28,054 nt of DNA from JAVZLH01 sp049700435 (GTDB taxonomy: Archaea; Thermoproteota; Bathyarchaeia; Bathyarchaeales; Bathycorpusculaceae), in assembly GCA_049700435.1 (NCBI GenBank), contig JBNAVK010000016.1:1-28054 (forward strand), given 5' to 3'. Position numbers and translations under genes: made by a program. Positions 6,235-14,900 of the stretch are shown one piece after another. Below the pieces are notes generated by a model that was given only the letters and a program-made list of their open reading frames with translations, was not told the origin of the DNA and made no database searches. Every line of letters starts with the position of its first letter. Positions within the stretch are counted from its first letter, which is position 1.

Positions 6235-6654
6235 ATGGGAAAACCTATGTCAAAAATAGTCCGCGTTGGAGTAACGTTTCCCCCAGACCTCCTAAAGGAC
6301 TTCGACGAAATAATCAGTAAGATGGGCTATGAAAACCGTTCAAAAGCAGTTCAAGATGCTGTTAGGCTTTTTGTTTCTGAGCGAAAGTGGCTTCAAGAAG
6401 AGAAGGGAGTTCAAGCTGGAGTTTTGATGATGCTCTACGACCATGAGGTTAGAGGACTTGAAGAGGCGCTCACTGATGTTCAGCACAGTTACGCCGACAT
6501 AATCTTTTCAACAATGCATATTCACCTAGGCGAAAGAGACTGCCTAGAGGCAATAGCCGTCAAAGGAGAAGCCTCAAAAGTTAGGAAACTAAGCGACGAG
6601 CTGTCAGCAAAAAGAGGCGTGAAAATCCTAAAAACCATGATCGTCTCAGTCTAA
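6235..6654 (+). CDS. nikR: Nickel-responsive regulator NikR
   Basis: This is a 139-aa ribbon-helix-helix repressor. Residues ~8-50 are the RHH DNA-binding domain (IVRVGVTFPPDLLKDFD, then the helix NRSKAVQDAVRLFV). The C-terminal ACT-like domain holds the high-affinity nickel site. H84, H95, H97 and C103 have exactly the spacing of E. coli H76, H87, H89 and C95, so this should be a true nickel sensor, not just a family member. It would repress the divergent cbiM operon through the 28-bp repeat at 6166-6193. An ATG at 6247 is an alternative start (MSKIVRV). The 3' end overlaps the convergent nadA by 4 bases. Confidence 0.94.
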   Translation: MGKPMSKIVRVGVTFPPDLLKDFDEIISKMGYENRSKAVQDAVRLFVSERKWLQEEKGVQAGVLMMLYDHEVRGLEEALTDVQHSYADIIFSTMHIHLGERDCLEAIAVKGEASKVRKLSDELSAKRGVKILKTMIVSV

Positions 6655-7574
6655 CGCTTAGCTGGCAACTTCAGCTCAAACATTCTTTCTAAAGCCCTTT
6701 TAGCCTTACTTGCTATTGGCTCTGGAACAGTCACAATATGCCTCTCTTCCTTCAAAGCCATGTAAAGCCTCTCCAAAGTATTCAACTTCATGTTCGGGCA
6801 AACAGCCCCCTCATAAGCCAAAACAAACCGCTTCTGAGGATTCTCCTTGCGCAGACGGTGCAAAAGCCCCTCCTCCGTGGCTACAATGAAAGTCTTGGCA
6901 TTGCTCTCCCTTGCGTATCGACACATTTGCGAGGTGCTTCCAACAAAATCGCCGACTTTCCGCATTTCAGCCGAGCATTCTGGGTGAACCATAACAACAG
7001 CGTCTGGATACCGCATCCTAAGCACATGAACCTCTTCAGGCTGAAAAAGCAAATGCGTTGGGCAGAATCCACGTTCAGGAACAGGAATAACCGTCTTCCC
7101 AGTTTTTTCTTGAACATATTCAGCCAAGTTGTGGTCTGGTCCAAAAAGCACAGTTTCAGCATTTATAGACTCTATGACTTCAACAGCGTTTGCAGAAGTG
7201 CAACATATGTCGCAATAGGCTTTCGCCGCAGCCAAAGTGTTCACGTAAAGCACAAGGGGCACGTTTGGGTAAAGCGCCTTACACCTCTTAATCTCATCTA
7301 CGGTGAGCATCTGCGCCATGGGACAGCGCGCGCCAAGAGAAGGCAACAAAACCTTCTTTTTAGGATTCAAAATGGCAGCGGATTCAGCCATAAAATCCAC
7401 AGCGGCAAAAACTATGATTTCAGCTTCCTTTTCATCCATGGCTTTTTTGCTAAGCTCTATGCTGTCGCCGACATAATCTGCAATGTCCTGAATTTCCGGT
7501 CGCTGATAGTTGTGAGCTAAGATTACCGCTTTCTTTTCTTTTTTTAAATTGATTATCTTTTCAGCTAAATCCAC
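6651..7574 (-). CDS. nadA: Quinolinate synthase NadA
   Basis: This 307-aa enzyme condenses iminoaspartate with dihydroxyacetone phosphate to quinolinate, the precursor of NAD. The three cysteines that hold the catalytic [4Fe-4S] cluster are in place: C84 (GARCPMA), C171 (GFCPTH) and C259 (AVCPNMK). The substrate-site HNYQRPEIQD and GSTSQM motifs are also present. The length is typical of the short archaeal and thermophile form. It stands alone: nadB or aspartate dehydrogenase and nadC are not in the window. The start is an ATG, followed upstream by an ~80-bp gap to the DUF3795 gene that shows nothing notable. Confidence 0.95.
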   Translation of the reverse strand: MDLAEKIINLKKEKKAVILAHNYQRPEIQDIADYVGDSIELSKKAMDEKEAEIIVFAAVDFMAESAAILNPKKKVLLPSLGARCPMAQMLTVDEIKRCKALYPNVPLVLYVNTLAAAKAYCDICCTSANAVEVIESINAETVLFGPDHNLAEYVQEKTGKTVIPVPERGFCPTHLLFQPEEVHVLRMRYPDAVVMVHPECSAEMRKVGDFVGSTSQMCRYARESNAKTFIVATEEGLLHRLRKENPQKRFVLAYEGAVCPNMKLNTLERLYMALKEERHIVTVPEPIASKAKRALERMFELKLPAKR

Positions 7575-7655
7575 AATATTCGCCCTTTAAATTATGTGCA
7601 GAGGTTTTCTAACAATGTCGACGGATATATTCTTTGCTTACGCGTGTTTGCAATT

Positions 7656-8120
7656 TCATTTTAAGAGGTCTGCTCCGCAGTGGTAACACTTACTTTTCAT
7701 CGCGATAATTGATAGGGGTTTTCCACATGCTGGGCACCTGTATTTTTCTTCGCTTTCAATGAGCCACTCCTCTGTTTCACCCTTTCTTATCCTTCTAAGA
7801 TTCGCCCTTAAATCAACTCCATGATCTTCCAAGTAATGCCTCGCCAGTTTCTCAAATTTTTCACATGTTTCATTTTCATATTCGCTGCATTGGTAACAAA
7901 ATTCTAAACTCCTATCCATCAGGCATTGGACAATTTTGCAACCGTACCCCCAGCATTCTGGCGTCAAAGCCATGCACCCTTCACACCGCACCTTCTCTGG
8001 TGGACATCCATAATGTTGCGCGAGTCTCGCTAAATACTCTCCATCATCTTTGTATGCTCTGTAGACGCTGCAAGCGCCACAGTACAATCCACACCTGCCA
8101 ACAACACTCTTATTAGTCAA
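7656..8120 (-). CDS. DUF3795 cysteine-rich protein
   Basis: This 154-aa protein has about 17 cysteines. The N-terminal DUF3795 module begins GRCGLYCGACSVYRA and continues with CEGC, CWGYGC and FCYQCSEYENETC pairs. A separate C-terminal zinc ribbon (CPACGKPL then CYHCGADLL, residues ~130-152) is attached. Such proteins are annotated only as putative zinc or Fe-S binders; no reaction is known. The start is TTG at 8120. AGGAG is nine bases upstream and no ATG lies nearby in frame, so the unusual start is well supported. The gene is monocistronic between nadA and tRNA-Leu. Confidence 0.88.
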   Translation of the reverse strand: MTNKSVVGRCGLYCGACSVYRAYKDDGEYLARLAQHYGCPPEKVRCEGCMALTPECWGYGCKIVQCLMDRSLEFCYQCSEYENETCEKFEKLARHYLEDHGVDLRANLRRIRKGETEEWLIESEEKYRCPACGKPLSIIAMKSKCYHCGADLLK

Positions 8121-8200
8121 AGTTTAAACTCCTTTTTATGAATGCCCTAAAAGACCTTAACCCGCCTTAAAAACTTGGTGTCTTACTCCGTTTTTACGAT

Positions 8201-8322
8201 TGGTGCGGCGGGCCGGATTCGAACCGGCGAACCCCTACGGGAGAGGATGGCTCATAGGGGCTTTATAGCTTCCAGCGCCGATCTTGAGTCCTCCGCCTTT
8301 GACCTGGCTTGGCTACCGCCGC
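8201..8322 (-). tRNA. tRNA-Leu(CAA) with intron, CCA encoded
   Basis: The mature tRNA folds completely. The acceptor GCGGCGG pairs with CCGCCGC, followed by discriminator A and a genomically encoded CCA. The D stem is GCC/GGC and the anticodon stem GAGGA/TCCTC with loop CTCAAGA (anticodon CAA, reading UUG). A long class II variable arm (CCC-GTA-GGG) and T arm GCCGG-TTCGAAT-CCGGC complete it. A 34-nt intron interrupts the anticodon loop after G37. A TATA-like element lies ~29 bases upstream at 8347-8355. Confidence 0.95.
8249..8282 (-). other. Archaeal tRNA intron (34 nt, canonical 37/38 position)
   Basis: Exon 1 ends at G37 (8283) and exon 2 starts at A38 (8248). A four-pair central helix forms between loop bases CTCA (32-35) and intron bases TGAG. 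It is flanked by two three-base bulges, AG^A and CC^A, each cut after the second base. This is the canonical bulge-helix-bulge recognised by the archaeal splicing endonuclease. The outer intron helix is weaker, with one mismatch. Confidence 0.9.
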
Positions 8323-8346
8323 TCAATGTTTCAATTTGGATAATGA

Positions 8347-8355
8347 TAATTTAAG
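8347..8355 (-). promoter_or_regulatory. TATA-like element of tRNA-Leu
   Basis: CTTAAATTA on the minus strand is centred ~29 bases before the tRNA 5' end, the expected distance for an archaeal promoter. Being A/T-symmetric, it may also serve plus-strand transcription toward the small frame at 8392. Confidence 0.5.
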
Positions 8356-8391
8356 TTTACCGACTGAAAAACCTAGAGGGGGAGGTCTGTA

Positions 8392-8475
8392 TTGGCTTTG
8401 AAAATGTCCAATAGTTGTTTAGTGCTGTTAGTGGGTAGGCTGAAAAGTGGAGTTGTCCACAAAAAAGTTTATTAG
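8392..8475 (+). CDS. Possible 27-codon peptide
   Basis: A TTG-initiated frame encodes a 27-residue basic, hydrophobic peptide (MALKMSNSCLVLLVGRLKSG, then VVHKKVY) and stops at TAG 8473-8475. Support comes mainly from GAGGGGGAGGT at 8375-8385, six bases before the TTG; this is the strongest Shine-Dalgarno-like stretch in the window. An A/T-rich promoter-like segment lies ~30 bases further up. Nothing similar is recognised. It could be a leader peptide for the downstream transcription operon or a chance frame. Confidence 0.3.
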   Translation: MALKMSNSCLVLLVGRLKSGVVHKKVY

Positions 8476-8526
8476 TGAGGTGTGCGGTTTTTACGGCTTA
8501 GCTTCACGAAATTGGAGACTTTTTCG

Positions 8527-8541
8527 GTTGGATGATCCAAC
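8527..8541. promoter_or_regulatory. 15-bp perfect palindrome upstream of rpoB
   Basis: GTTGGAT-G-ATCCAAC has perfect 7-bp arms around a single central G. It lies ~56 bp upstream of the rpoB TATA element, where an activator or repressor of the operon could bind. No protein is assigned. Confidence 0.4.
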
Positions 8542-8596
8542 AACTGGAGGAAATTGAAAGTTTGAGTAAACCCGCACATCCATGTGTCAAAAAACG

Positions 8597-8604
8597 TTTA
8601 AATT
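8597..8604 (+). promoter_or_regulatory. TATA element of the rpoB operon
   Basis: TTTAAATT is centred 28 bases before the TTG start of rpoB. The implied transcription start falls at or just before the initiation codon, so the mRNA is probably leaderless. This fits the absence of a clear ribosome binding site there. Confidence 0.5.
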
Positions 8605-8628
8605 TGAGAATGCGGGGGCTGGTTTGGT

Positions 8629-11600
8629 TTGGTTGAAATTTCAAGAGATAATGTTTACCCGTTGTTGAAGGCGTTCTTTAAAGAGAAGGGACTGGTGCGG
8701 CAACACCTTGACTCCTACAACGAGTTCATAGACCACGGCTTACAAGAAGTCGTGGATGAAGTGGGCGAAATTCCAATAGAAGTTCCAGAAAACCCATACA
8801 AAGTCAAGCTTGGACAAGTTTGGATAATAGACCCCCAAACTAGGATAACTGGACCATACACAACTGAAGTGGATGGCACAAAACACGAAATCTACCCAAT
8901 GGAGGCTAGGCTTAGAAACCTAACCTACGCCGCGCCCATAGCCCTTGAAATGACGCCAGTAATAGATGGCAGAGAACAAGACACGGAACTCGTCTACATC
9001 GGCAACATTCCGGTAATGCTAAAGTCAAAACTGTGTTTTCTATCACAACTTTCAAGAGAGGAATTAATAGCATGCGGAGAAGACCCAGATGACCCGGGCG
9101 GCTACTTCGTAGTTAACGGTTCAGAACGCGTAATTGTAGCCATGGAAGACTTGGCTCCGAACCGCGTAATAGTTGACATAGACGATAAGGGAGCGACACC
9201 AGTTTACCAAGCCAAAATCTTCTCGACAACAGTTGGGTTTAGAGCGCGCATAGAACTAAAAATGAAGTCCGACGGAGCACTTTATGTTTCGGTGCCGGGC
9301 GTGCCAACAGAAATTCCCTTCGTTATTTTGATGCGCGCTCTTGGCTTGGAGTCAGACAAGGAAATAGCTGAAGCCGTCTCGCTTGACAAGGAAATACAAA
9401 GCGAGCTGGACGCTTCGTTTGAAAAGGCTGTGGGCGTTGACACTTCGCAAGATGCCATATTATTCATTGGAAACCGTGTAGCACACGGGCAAATTGAAGA
9501 ATACCGCATCCAAAAAGCCGAAGCAGCCATCGACAAAAACTTTCTGCCCCACATAGGACGGACAAGCGAAAGTAGAAGAGAAAAAGCCATATTCCTCGGC
9601 GAAATGGCTTGCAGGGTTATAGAGCTTAAGCTTGGAAGAAGAGAACAAGACGACAAAGACCACTTCAAAAACAAGCGATTGAGGCTTGCTGGACCGCTGC
9701 TTGCCGACTTGTTCAGAGTTGCCTTCAGAAACCTCGTTAGAGACATAAAATATCAGCTTGAACGCATAGGAGTGAAAGGTCCAATAATCACGGTTTCCGC
9801 TGCTGTCCGCCCAGGAATAATAACGGAAAGGTTCCAACATGCTCTTGCAACTGGAAACTGGGGCAGGGGAAGAGTTGGTATAACTCAACTTCTGGACAGG
9901 ACAAACCACCTCTCAACCCTAAGCCACCTGCGCAGACTCCAATCACCCTTAAGCCGAAGCCAACCAAACTTTGAAGCAAGAGACCTACACCCAACCCACT
10001 GGGGACGCCTATGCCCAAACGAGACGCCGGAAGGATCAAACTGCGGCTTAGTGAAGAACCTAGCCTTATCCGCTTGCATCTCTGTCGGCGTAAACCCGGA
10101 GAAAATAAAACAACTGCTTTTCAGCATGGGTGTAATCCCAGTAAACGAGGCAAATGAAACAATAAAACTTTCAGCTGCAAAAGTTTTCATAGATGGAAAC
10201 ATTGTTGGATATTGCAGTTCACCAGAGAAACTTGTAAAGGAATTTAGGGAAAGGCGGAGAACAGGTGAAATTTCAAACGAGGTGAACATAGCTTACTTTT
10301 CAAAGCCCCATGATAAACGGGGAGAAATTTACGTTAACTGCGATGAGGGAAGGGTTAGACGCCCCCTCATAATAATTGAAAATGGTGTTCCAAAACTTCA
10401 GCCGGAACACATTGAAAAAGTTGCCTCAGGAGAATGGTCTTGGGAAGACCTCGTCAAAAACGGCATGATAGAATATTTAGACGCTGAGGAAGAGGAAAAC
10501 GCTTACATCGCCATGACCCCAGAGGAAGTGAGTCCTGAACGCACCCACATGGAAATCGCAGCCTACACAATTCTCGGAATATGCGCCTCAACGATTCCCT
10601 ATCCAGAACATAACCAGTCGCCACGTAACTCTTACCAAGCTGCGATGGCAAAACAAGCCTTGGGTGTTTATGCAACAAACTTCCATCAGCGTGTAGACTC
10701 AAGGTCGCACATTCTACACTACCCGCAGGTTCCGCTGGTGGAAACAAAACTGATGGAGATAATGGGGTATAAGCTGCGCCCTTCAGGGCAAAACTGCATA
10801 GTTGCGGTGCTTTCCTTTGAAGGCTACAACATGGAAGACGCTTTAATCTTCAACAAAGCCTCCATAGAAAGAGGTTTAGGACGCTCAACCTTCTACAGAA
10901 TTTATGAGGCTGAATGCCGCCAATACCTCGGCGGATTAAAAGATAAATTCACAATGCCTGAACCGGGAACACGGGGGTATAGGGGCGAGCAGTATTATAG
11001 GCTTCTTGAACCGGACGGCATAGTGAGTTTGGAAGCAGCAGTTTCAGGCGGAGATGTCTTAGTTGGAAGAATCAGCCCGCCGAGATTCTTGGAGGAGTAT
11101 AAGGAGTTTGAGGTGAGGGGTCCGTCAATGCGGGACACTTCCGTTGACATGCGCCCTTCTGAAACAGGGATTGTTGACGCAATTTTCATAACAGAGTCTG
11201 GGGAAGGAAGCAAGCTTGTAAAAGTTAGAGTAAGAGACCAGCGCATTCCAGAGTTAGGCGACAAGTTTGCCTCCCGCCACGGACAGAAGGGAGTTATAGG
11301 GATAATTGTTCCGCAAGAAGACATGCCCTTCACAGAGGACGGCATAGTTCCAGACATAATAATTAACCCTCATGCAATTCCATCCAGAATGACGATAGGA
11401 CAGTTCATAGAGTCAATAGCTGGAAAAGTTGCCGCTTTACGGGGAAAACCAGTTGATGGAACACCCTTCGCGAACGAAAAACCAGAAGAAATCAGAAAAG
11501 CCCTCGTCAAACTGGGTTTCAGCCACACTGGCAGCGAAGTCTTCTACAACGGTGTAACTGGTGAAAAGTTTGTTGCAGATGTATTTATCGGCGTAGTTTA

Positions 11601-11994
11601 TTACCAGAAGCTGCATCACATGGTTGCAGACAAGATACATGCCAGAGCAAGAGGGCAAGTGCAAATGTTGACGAGACAGCCTACAGAGGGAAGAGCTAGG
11701 GGCGGCGGACTTAGGTTCGGAGAGATGGAACGCGACTGCCTCATCGGGCATGGAGCGGCGATGCTTCTTCGAGACAGGCTTCTGGAGGAGTCGGACAAGT
11801 ATACGCTTTATGTCTGTGAAAACTGCGGCTTTATAGCCTTCTACGACATGAAACAGAGAAAGTACGTGTGCAGGCTTTGCGAGGATAAAGCAAAAATCTC
11901 GCCGGTAATAGTCTCTTACGCTTTCAAACTTCTATTGCAAGAATTAATGAGCCTTTGTGTAGCGCCGAAATTAAAGCTTAAGGAGAAAGCGTAG
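8629..11994 (+). CDS. rpoB: DNA-directed RNA polymerase subunit B (unsplit)
   Basis: This is the 1121-aa second-largest core subunit. The full B chain is one gene, unlike the B'/B'' split of many methanogens and halophiles. Landmarks in order: N-terminal GLVRQHLDSYNEF; lobe motif GGYFVVNGSERVIVAMED; fork region HPTHWGRLCPNETPEGSN; QSPRNSYQAAMAKQALG; hybrid-binding SFEGYNMEDALIFNKAS; KFASRHGQKGVIG; and a C-terminal zinc site CENCGF...CRLCED. Nothing appears to be missing. The start is TTG 8629, chosen because the family N-terminus follows at once and a TATA element sits 28 bases before it. The stop is separated from rpoA by one base. Confidence 0.98.
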   Translation: MVEISRDNVYPLLKAFFKEKGLVRQHLDSYNEFIDHGLQEVVDEVGEIPIEVPENPYKVKLGQVWIIDPQTRITGPYTTEVDGTKHEIYPMEARLRNLTYAAPIALEMTPVIDGREQDTELVYIGNIPVMLKSKLCFLSQLSREELIACGEDPDDPGGYFVVNGSERVIVAMEDLAPNRVIVDIDDKGATPVYQAKIFSTTVGFRARIELKMKSDGALYVSVPGVPTEIPFVILMRALGLESDKEIAEAVSLDKEIQSELDASFEKAVGVDTSQDAILFIGNRVAHGQIEEYRIQKAEAAIDKNFLPHIGRTSESRREKAIFLGEMACRVIELKLGRREQDDKDHFKNKRLRLAGPLLADLFRVAFRNLVRDIKYQLERIGVKGPIITVSAAVRPGIITERFQHALATGNWGRGRVGITQLLDRTNHLSTLSHLRRLQSPLSRSQPNFEARDLHPTHWGRLCPNETPEGSNCGLVKNLALSACISVGVNPEKIKQLLFSMGVIPVNEANETIKLSAAKVFIDGNIVGYCSSPEKLVKEFRERRRTGEISNEVNIAYFSKPHDKRGEIYVNCDEGRVRRPLIIIENGVPKLQPEHIEKVASGEWSWEDLVKNGMIEYLDAEEEENAYIAMTPEEVSPERTHMEIAAYTILGICASTIPYPEHNQSPRNSYQAAMAKQALGVYATNFHQRVDSRSHILHYPQVPLVETKLMEIMGYKLRPSGQNCIVAVLSFEGYNMEDALIFNKASIERGLGRSTFYRIYEAECRQYLGGLKDKFTMPEPGTRGYRGEQYYRLLEPDGIVSLEAAVSGGDVLVGRISPPRFLEEYKEFEVRGPSMRDTSVDMRPSETGIVDAIFITESGEGSKLVKVRVRDQRIPELGDKFASRHGQKGVIGIIVPQEDMPFTEDGIVPDIIINPHAIPSRMTIGQFIESIAGKVAALRGKPVDGTPFANEKPEEIRKALVKLGFSHTGSEVFYNGVTGEKFVADVFIGVVYYQKLHHMVADKIHARARGQVQMLTRQPTEGRARGGGLRFGEMERDCLIGHGAAMLLRDRLLEESDKYTLYVCENCGFIAFYDMKQRKYVCRLCEDKAKISPVIVSYAFKLLLQELMSLCVAPKLKLKEKA

Positions 11995-11995
11995 T

Positions 11996-14900
11996 ATGGC
12001 TGTTGAAGAAGTAGTTCACAAAGTTGTTGATGAAATAACTTTCGGCTTAATTTCTCCGCAGGACATACGTAGACTTTCAGTTGTGGAAATCCAGACACCA
12101 GACACCTATGATGAGGATGGCGCGCCGATAACTGCGGGGCTTATGGACGGCAGACTTGGAACCCTTGAGCCTAGACAAAGATGTAAAACATGCGGGAACA
12201 CTGCTGCACGCTGTCCGGGACACTTCGGTCACATAGAGCTTGCAGTTCCAATAATACACATTGAATTTTCCAAGATAATTTACGACCTTTTAAGGGCGAC
12301 TTGTCGAAACTGCGGGCGCATTCTCCTCCCAGACGAAACTGCGAAGAAGGTTAAAACCAGAATTATCAAAATTCGCCAACTTTTAGGTTTGGTTCCGGAC
12401 GAAGTTTACAAGGGAGTCATCCAAGAAACGAAGACTAAGCAGTGTCCACATTGCGGAGCAATCCAGTACAAGATAGTTTTTGAGAAGCCGACGAAATTCA
12501 CTGAGCAAATTCCGGAGAGCGGAGCAGAACCCTTAACGGCTAGCATGGTTCGGGAAAGGCTTGAACGCATACCAGACGAAGACCTTGAACTTTTAGGGTT
12601 TAACCCGAAGGCTGCGCGTCCAGAATGGATGGTTCTCCAAGTATTGCCTGTTCCACCAGTCTACGTTCGTCCGTCAATCACGCTTGAATCTGGCATCCGT
12701 TCAGAAGATGACCTCACCCACAAACTTGTTGACATAATCCGCATAAACCAGAGACTTAAGGAAAACATGGATGCGGGCGCTCCAACCCTCATAATTCAAG
12801 ACTTATCTGAACTTCTACAATACCACGTGACAACATACTTCAACAACGAAGCCTCAGGCATACCGCCAGCAAGACACCGCTCTGGAAGAGCATTGAAGAC
12901 GCTTTCTCAAAGGTTAAAGGGTAAAGAAGGGCGATTCAGGAGCAACCTTTCAGGGAAAAGAGTGGACTTCTCCGCTCGAACAGTAATCTCTCCAGACCCA
13001 AACCTCGACATAAACGAGGTCGGCGTCCCACTTGACGTTGCAATGCGCTTATCAGTCCCAGAAAAAGTAACCGAATGGAACCTTGAAGAAATGCGGAACC
13101 TAGTCTTAAATGGACCTGAAAAGTATCCAGGCGCATTGTACATTATTAGACCAGATGGAAAACGCATAAGACTTGAGTTTGTGGTTGACAGGACAAAAAT
13201 TGCCGAGGCTTTAGAGCCAGGCTTCATTGTTGAAAGGCACCTTAAAAATGGGGACATAGCCATTTTTAACCGTCAGCCTTCGCTTCACAGAATGTCGATA
13301 ATGGCGCATTACGTGCGTGTCCTTCCATACAAAACCTTCCGTCTACACCTCTGCGTGTGTCCGCCATACAACGCTGACTTTGATGGAGATGAAATGAACC
13401 TGCACATCCCCCAAAGCGAAGAGGCTAGAACCGAGGCTTTACTCCTGATGCAGGTTCAAGACCAAATACTTTCACCGAGGTTCGGTGGCCCAATAATAGG
13501 CGCCATCCGCGACTTCATAACCGCTGCTTACCTCTTCACAAGAAAATCAAACTATTTGACAAAGGATGAAGTTAATAGGCTTCTCATCGCCGCCGGATAC
13601 GAGGGACCACTTCCAGAGCCCAAAATCAAGGAGCCTAAGCCCCTTTGGACTGGCAAACAGATTTTTAGTCTTTTTCTGCCGAGGGATATGAACTATGTTT
13701 TGAGGGCAAATATTTGTCAAGGCTGCGCCAAATGCCTCGAAGAAAAATGTCCCTACGATGCCTACGTAGTTGTAAAGAACGGTGAACTTATTTCTGGAGT
13801 GATAGATAGACGTTCAATAGGCGCCGAGCAGTCTGAAAGTCTCCTCCACAGAATCGTTAAGGATTATGGAACAAAGGCTGGACGCGACTTCCTAAACAAA
13901 ATAACAAGGTTGTTAAAGCTTTTCCTAACCATGAAAGGCTTCACCTACTCCTACAATGAACTTGTTTTGTCTCCAAGAGCCGAAGAAAGAATAAACAAAG
14001 TGATGGAGAGAGTTCAAAAGAAAATAGAAGGACTCATAGAAAGCTACCGCAACGGCACCCTACCTAGACTTCCAGGACAAACCCTTGAGGAGTCATTTGA
14101 AATTTACGTTATGAACGAGCTTGCAAACGCGAGAGATGAAGCTGGAAAAATCGCTGACGAAGACTTCACCTTGGAGAATTCTGGCATAGTGATGACGCGG
14201 ACAGGCGCGAGGGGTTCAAGCCTAAACATTGGGCAGATGAGCGCTTGCGTTGGACAGCAGTCAGTTCGTGGAAAAAGAATTTTGAGAGGCTACGTGGGTC
14301 GTGCCCTTCCCCACTTTAATCTAGGCGACCCAAGCCCAAGAGCAAGAGGGTTCGTGTACTCTTCATATGAGAAAGGGTTGGACGCTGTTGAATTCTTCTT
14401 CCACGCCATGGGAGGCCGCGAAGGACTCGTGGACACCGCTGTCAGAACACAACAAAGCGGCTACATGCAGAGAAGGCTGATAAATGCCCTTGAACACATC
14501 CGGTTAGAGTATGACGGAACTGTCAGGAATTCAGCTGGAGACATAATCCAGTTCAGATACGGCGAAGACGGGGTTGACCCAGCTAAAAGCGATCATGGAA
14601 AAGCTGTTAACGTAAGTCGACTAATTGAACAGCTTAAGATTGTTGAAGAAGGCGGGAAGCCAGCGTCAGCCGAGGAAATTAAAAAGCAACTGAAAGAAGT
14701 TGAAAGTGAACTCACGCCCTTGCTAATAGATGAGCTTAAACAAGGCTTGGCGAAAGCTAAACTAAGCAAGGCAGGCGTGGAAAAAGCAATCAAGTTGACG
14801 GTTGAACACTACAAACGCGCTCTAATGGAGCCAGGAGAAGCCGTTGGCATAGTGACAGCCCAGTCCATAGGCGAGCCAGGCACGCAGATGACCCTCAGAA

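Larger units (their letters stand above)
8323..8628. other. Intergenic region between tRNA-Leu and rpoB (306 bp)
   Basis: No sizeable gene is present; in particular rpoH, which often precedes rpoB in archaea, is absent. The region holds a TATA-like box for the tRNA (8347-8355), a 27-codon frame with a very strong ribosome binding site (8392-8475), a 15-bp palindrome (8527-8541) and the rpoB TATA element (8597-8604). Confidence 0.7.

Noticed and set aside
6738..7520. 260-codon plus-strand open frame
   Set aside because: It lies entirely opposite nadA, whose three cluster cysteines and motifs are intact. The antisense product shows no domain pattern.
8249..8282. Reading the tRNA as a broken pseudogene
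   Set aside because: The extra 34 bases are bounded by a canonical bulge-helix-bulge, and the spliced product folds perfectly.
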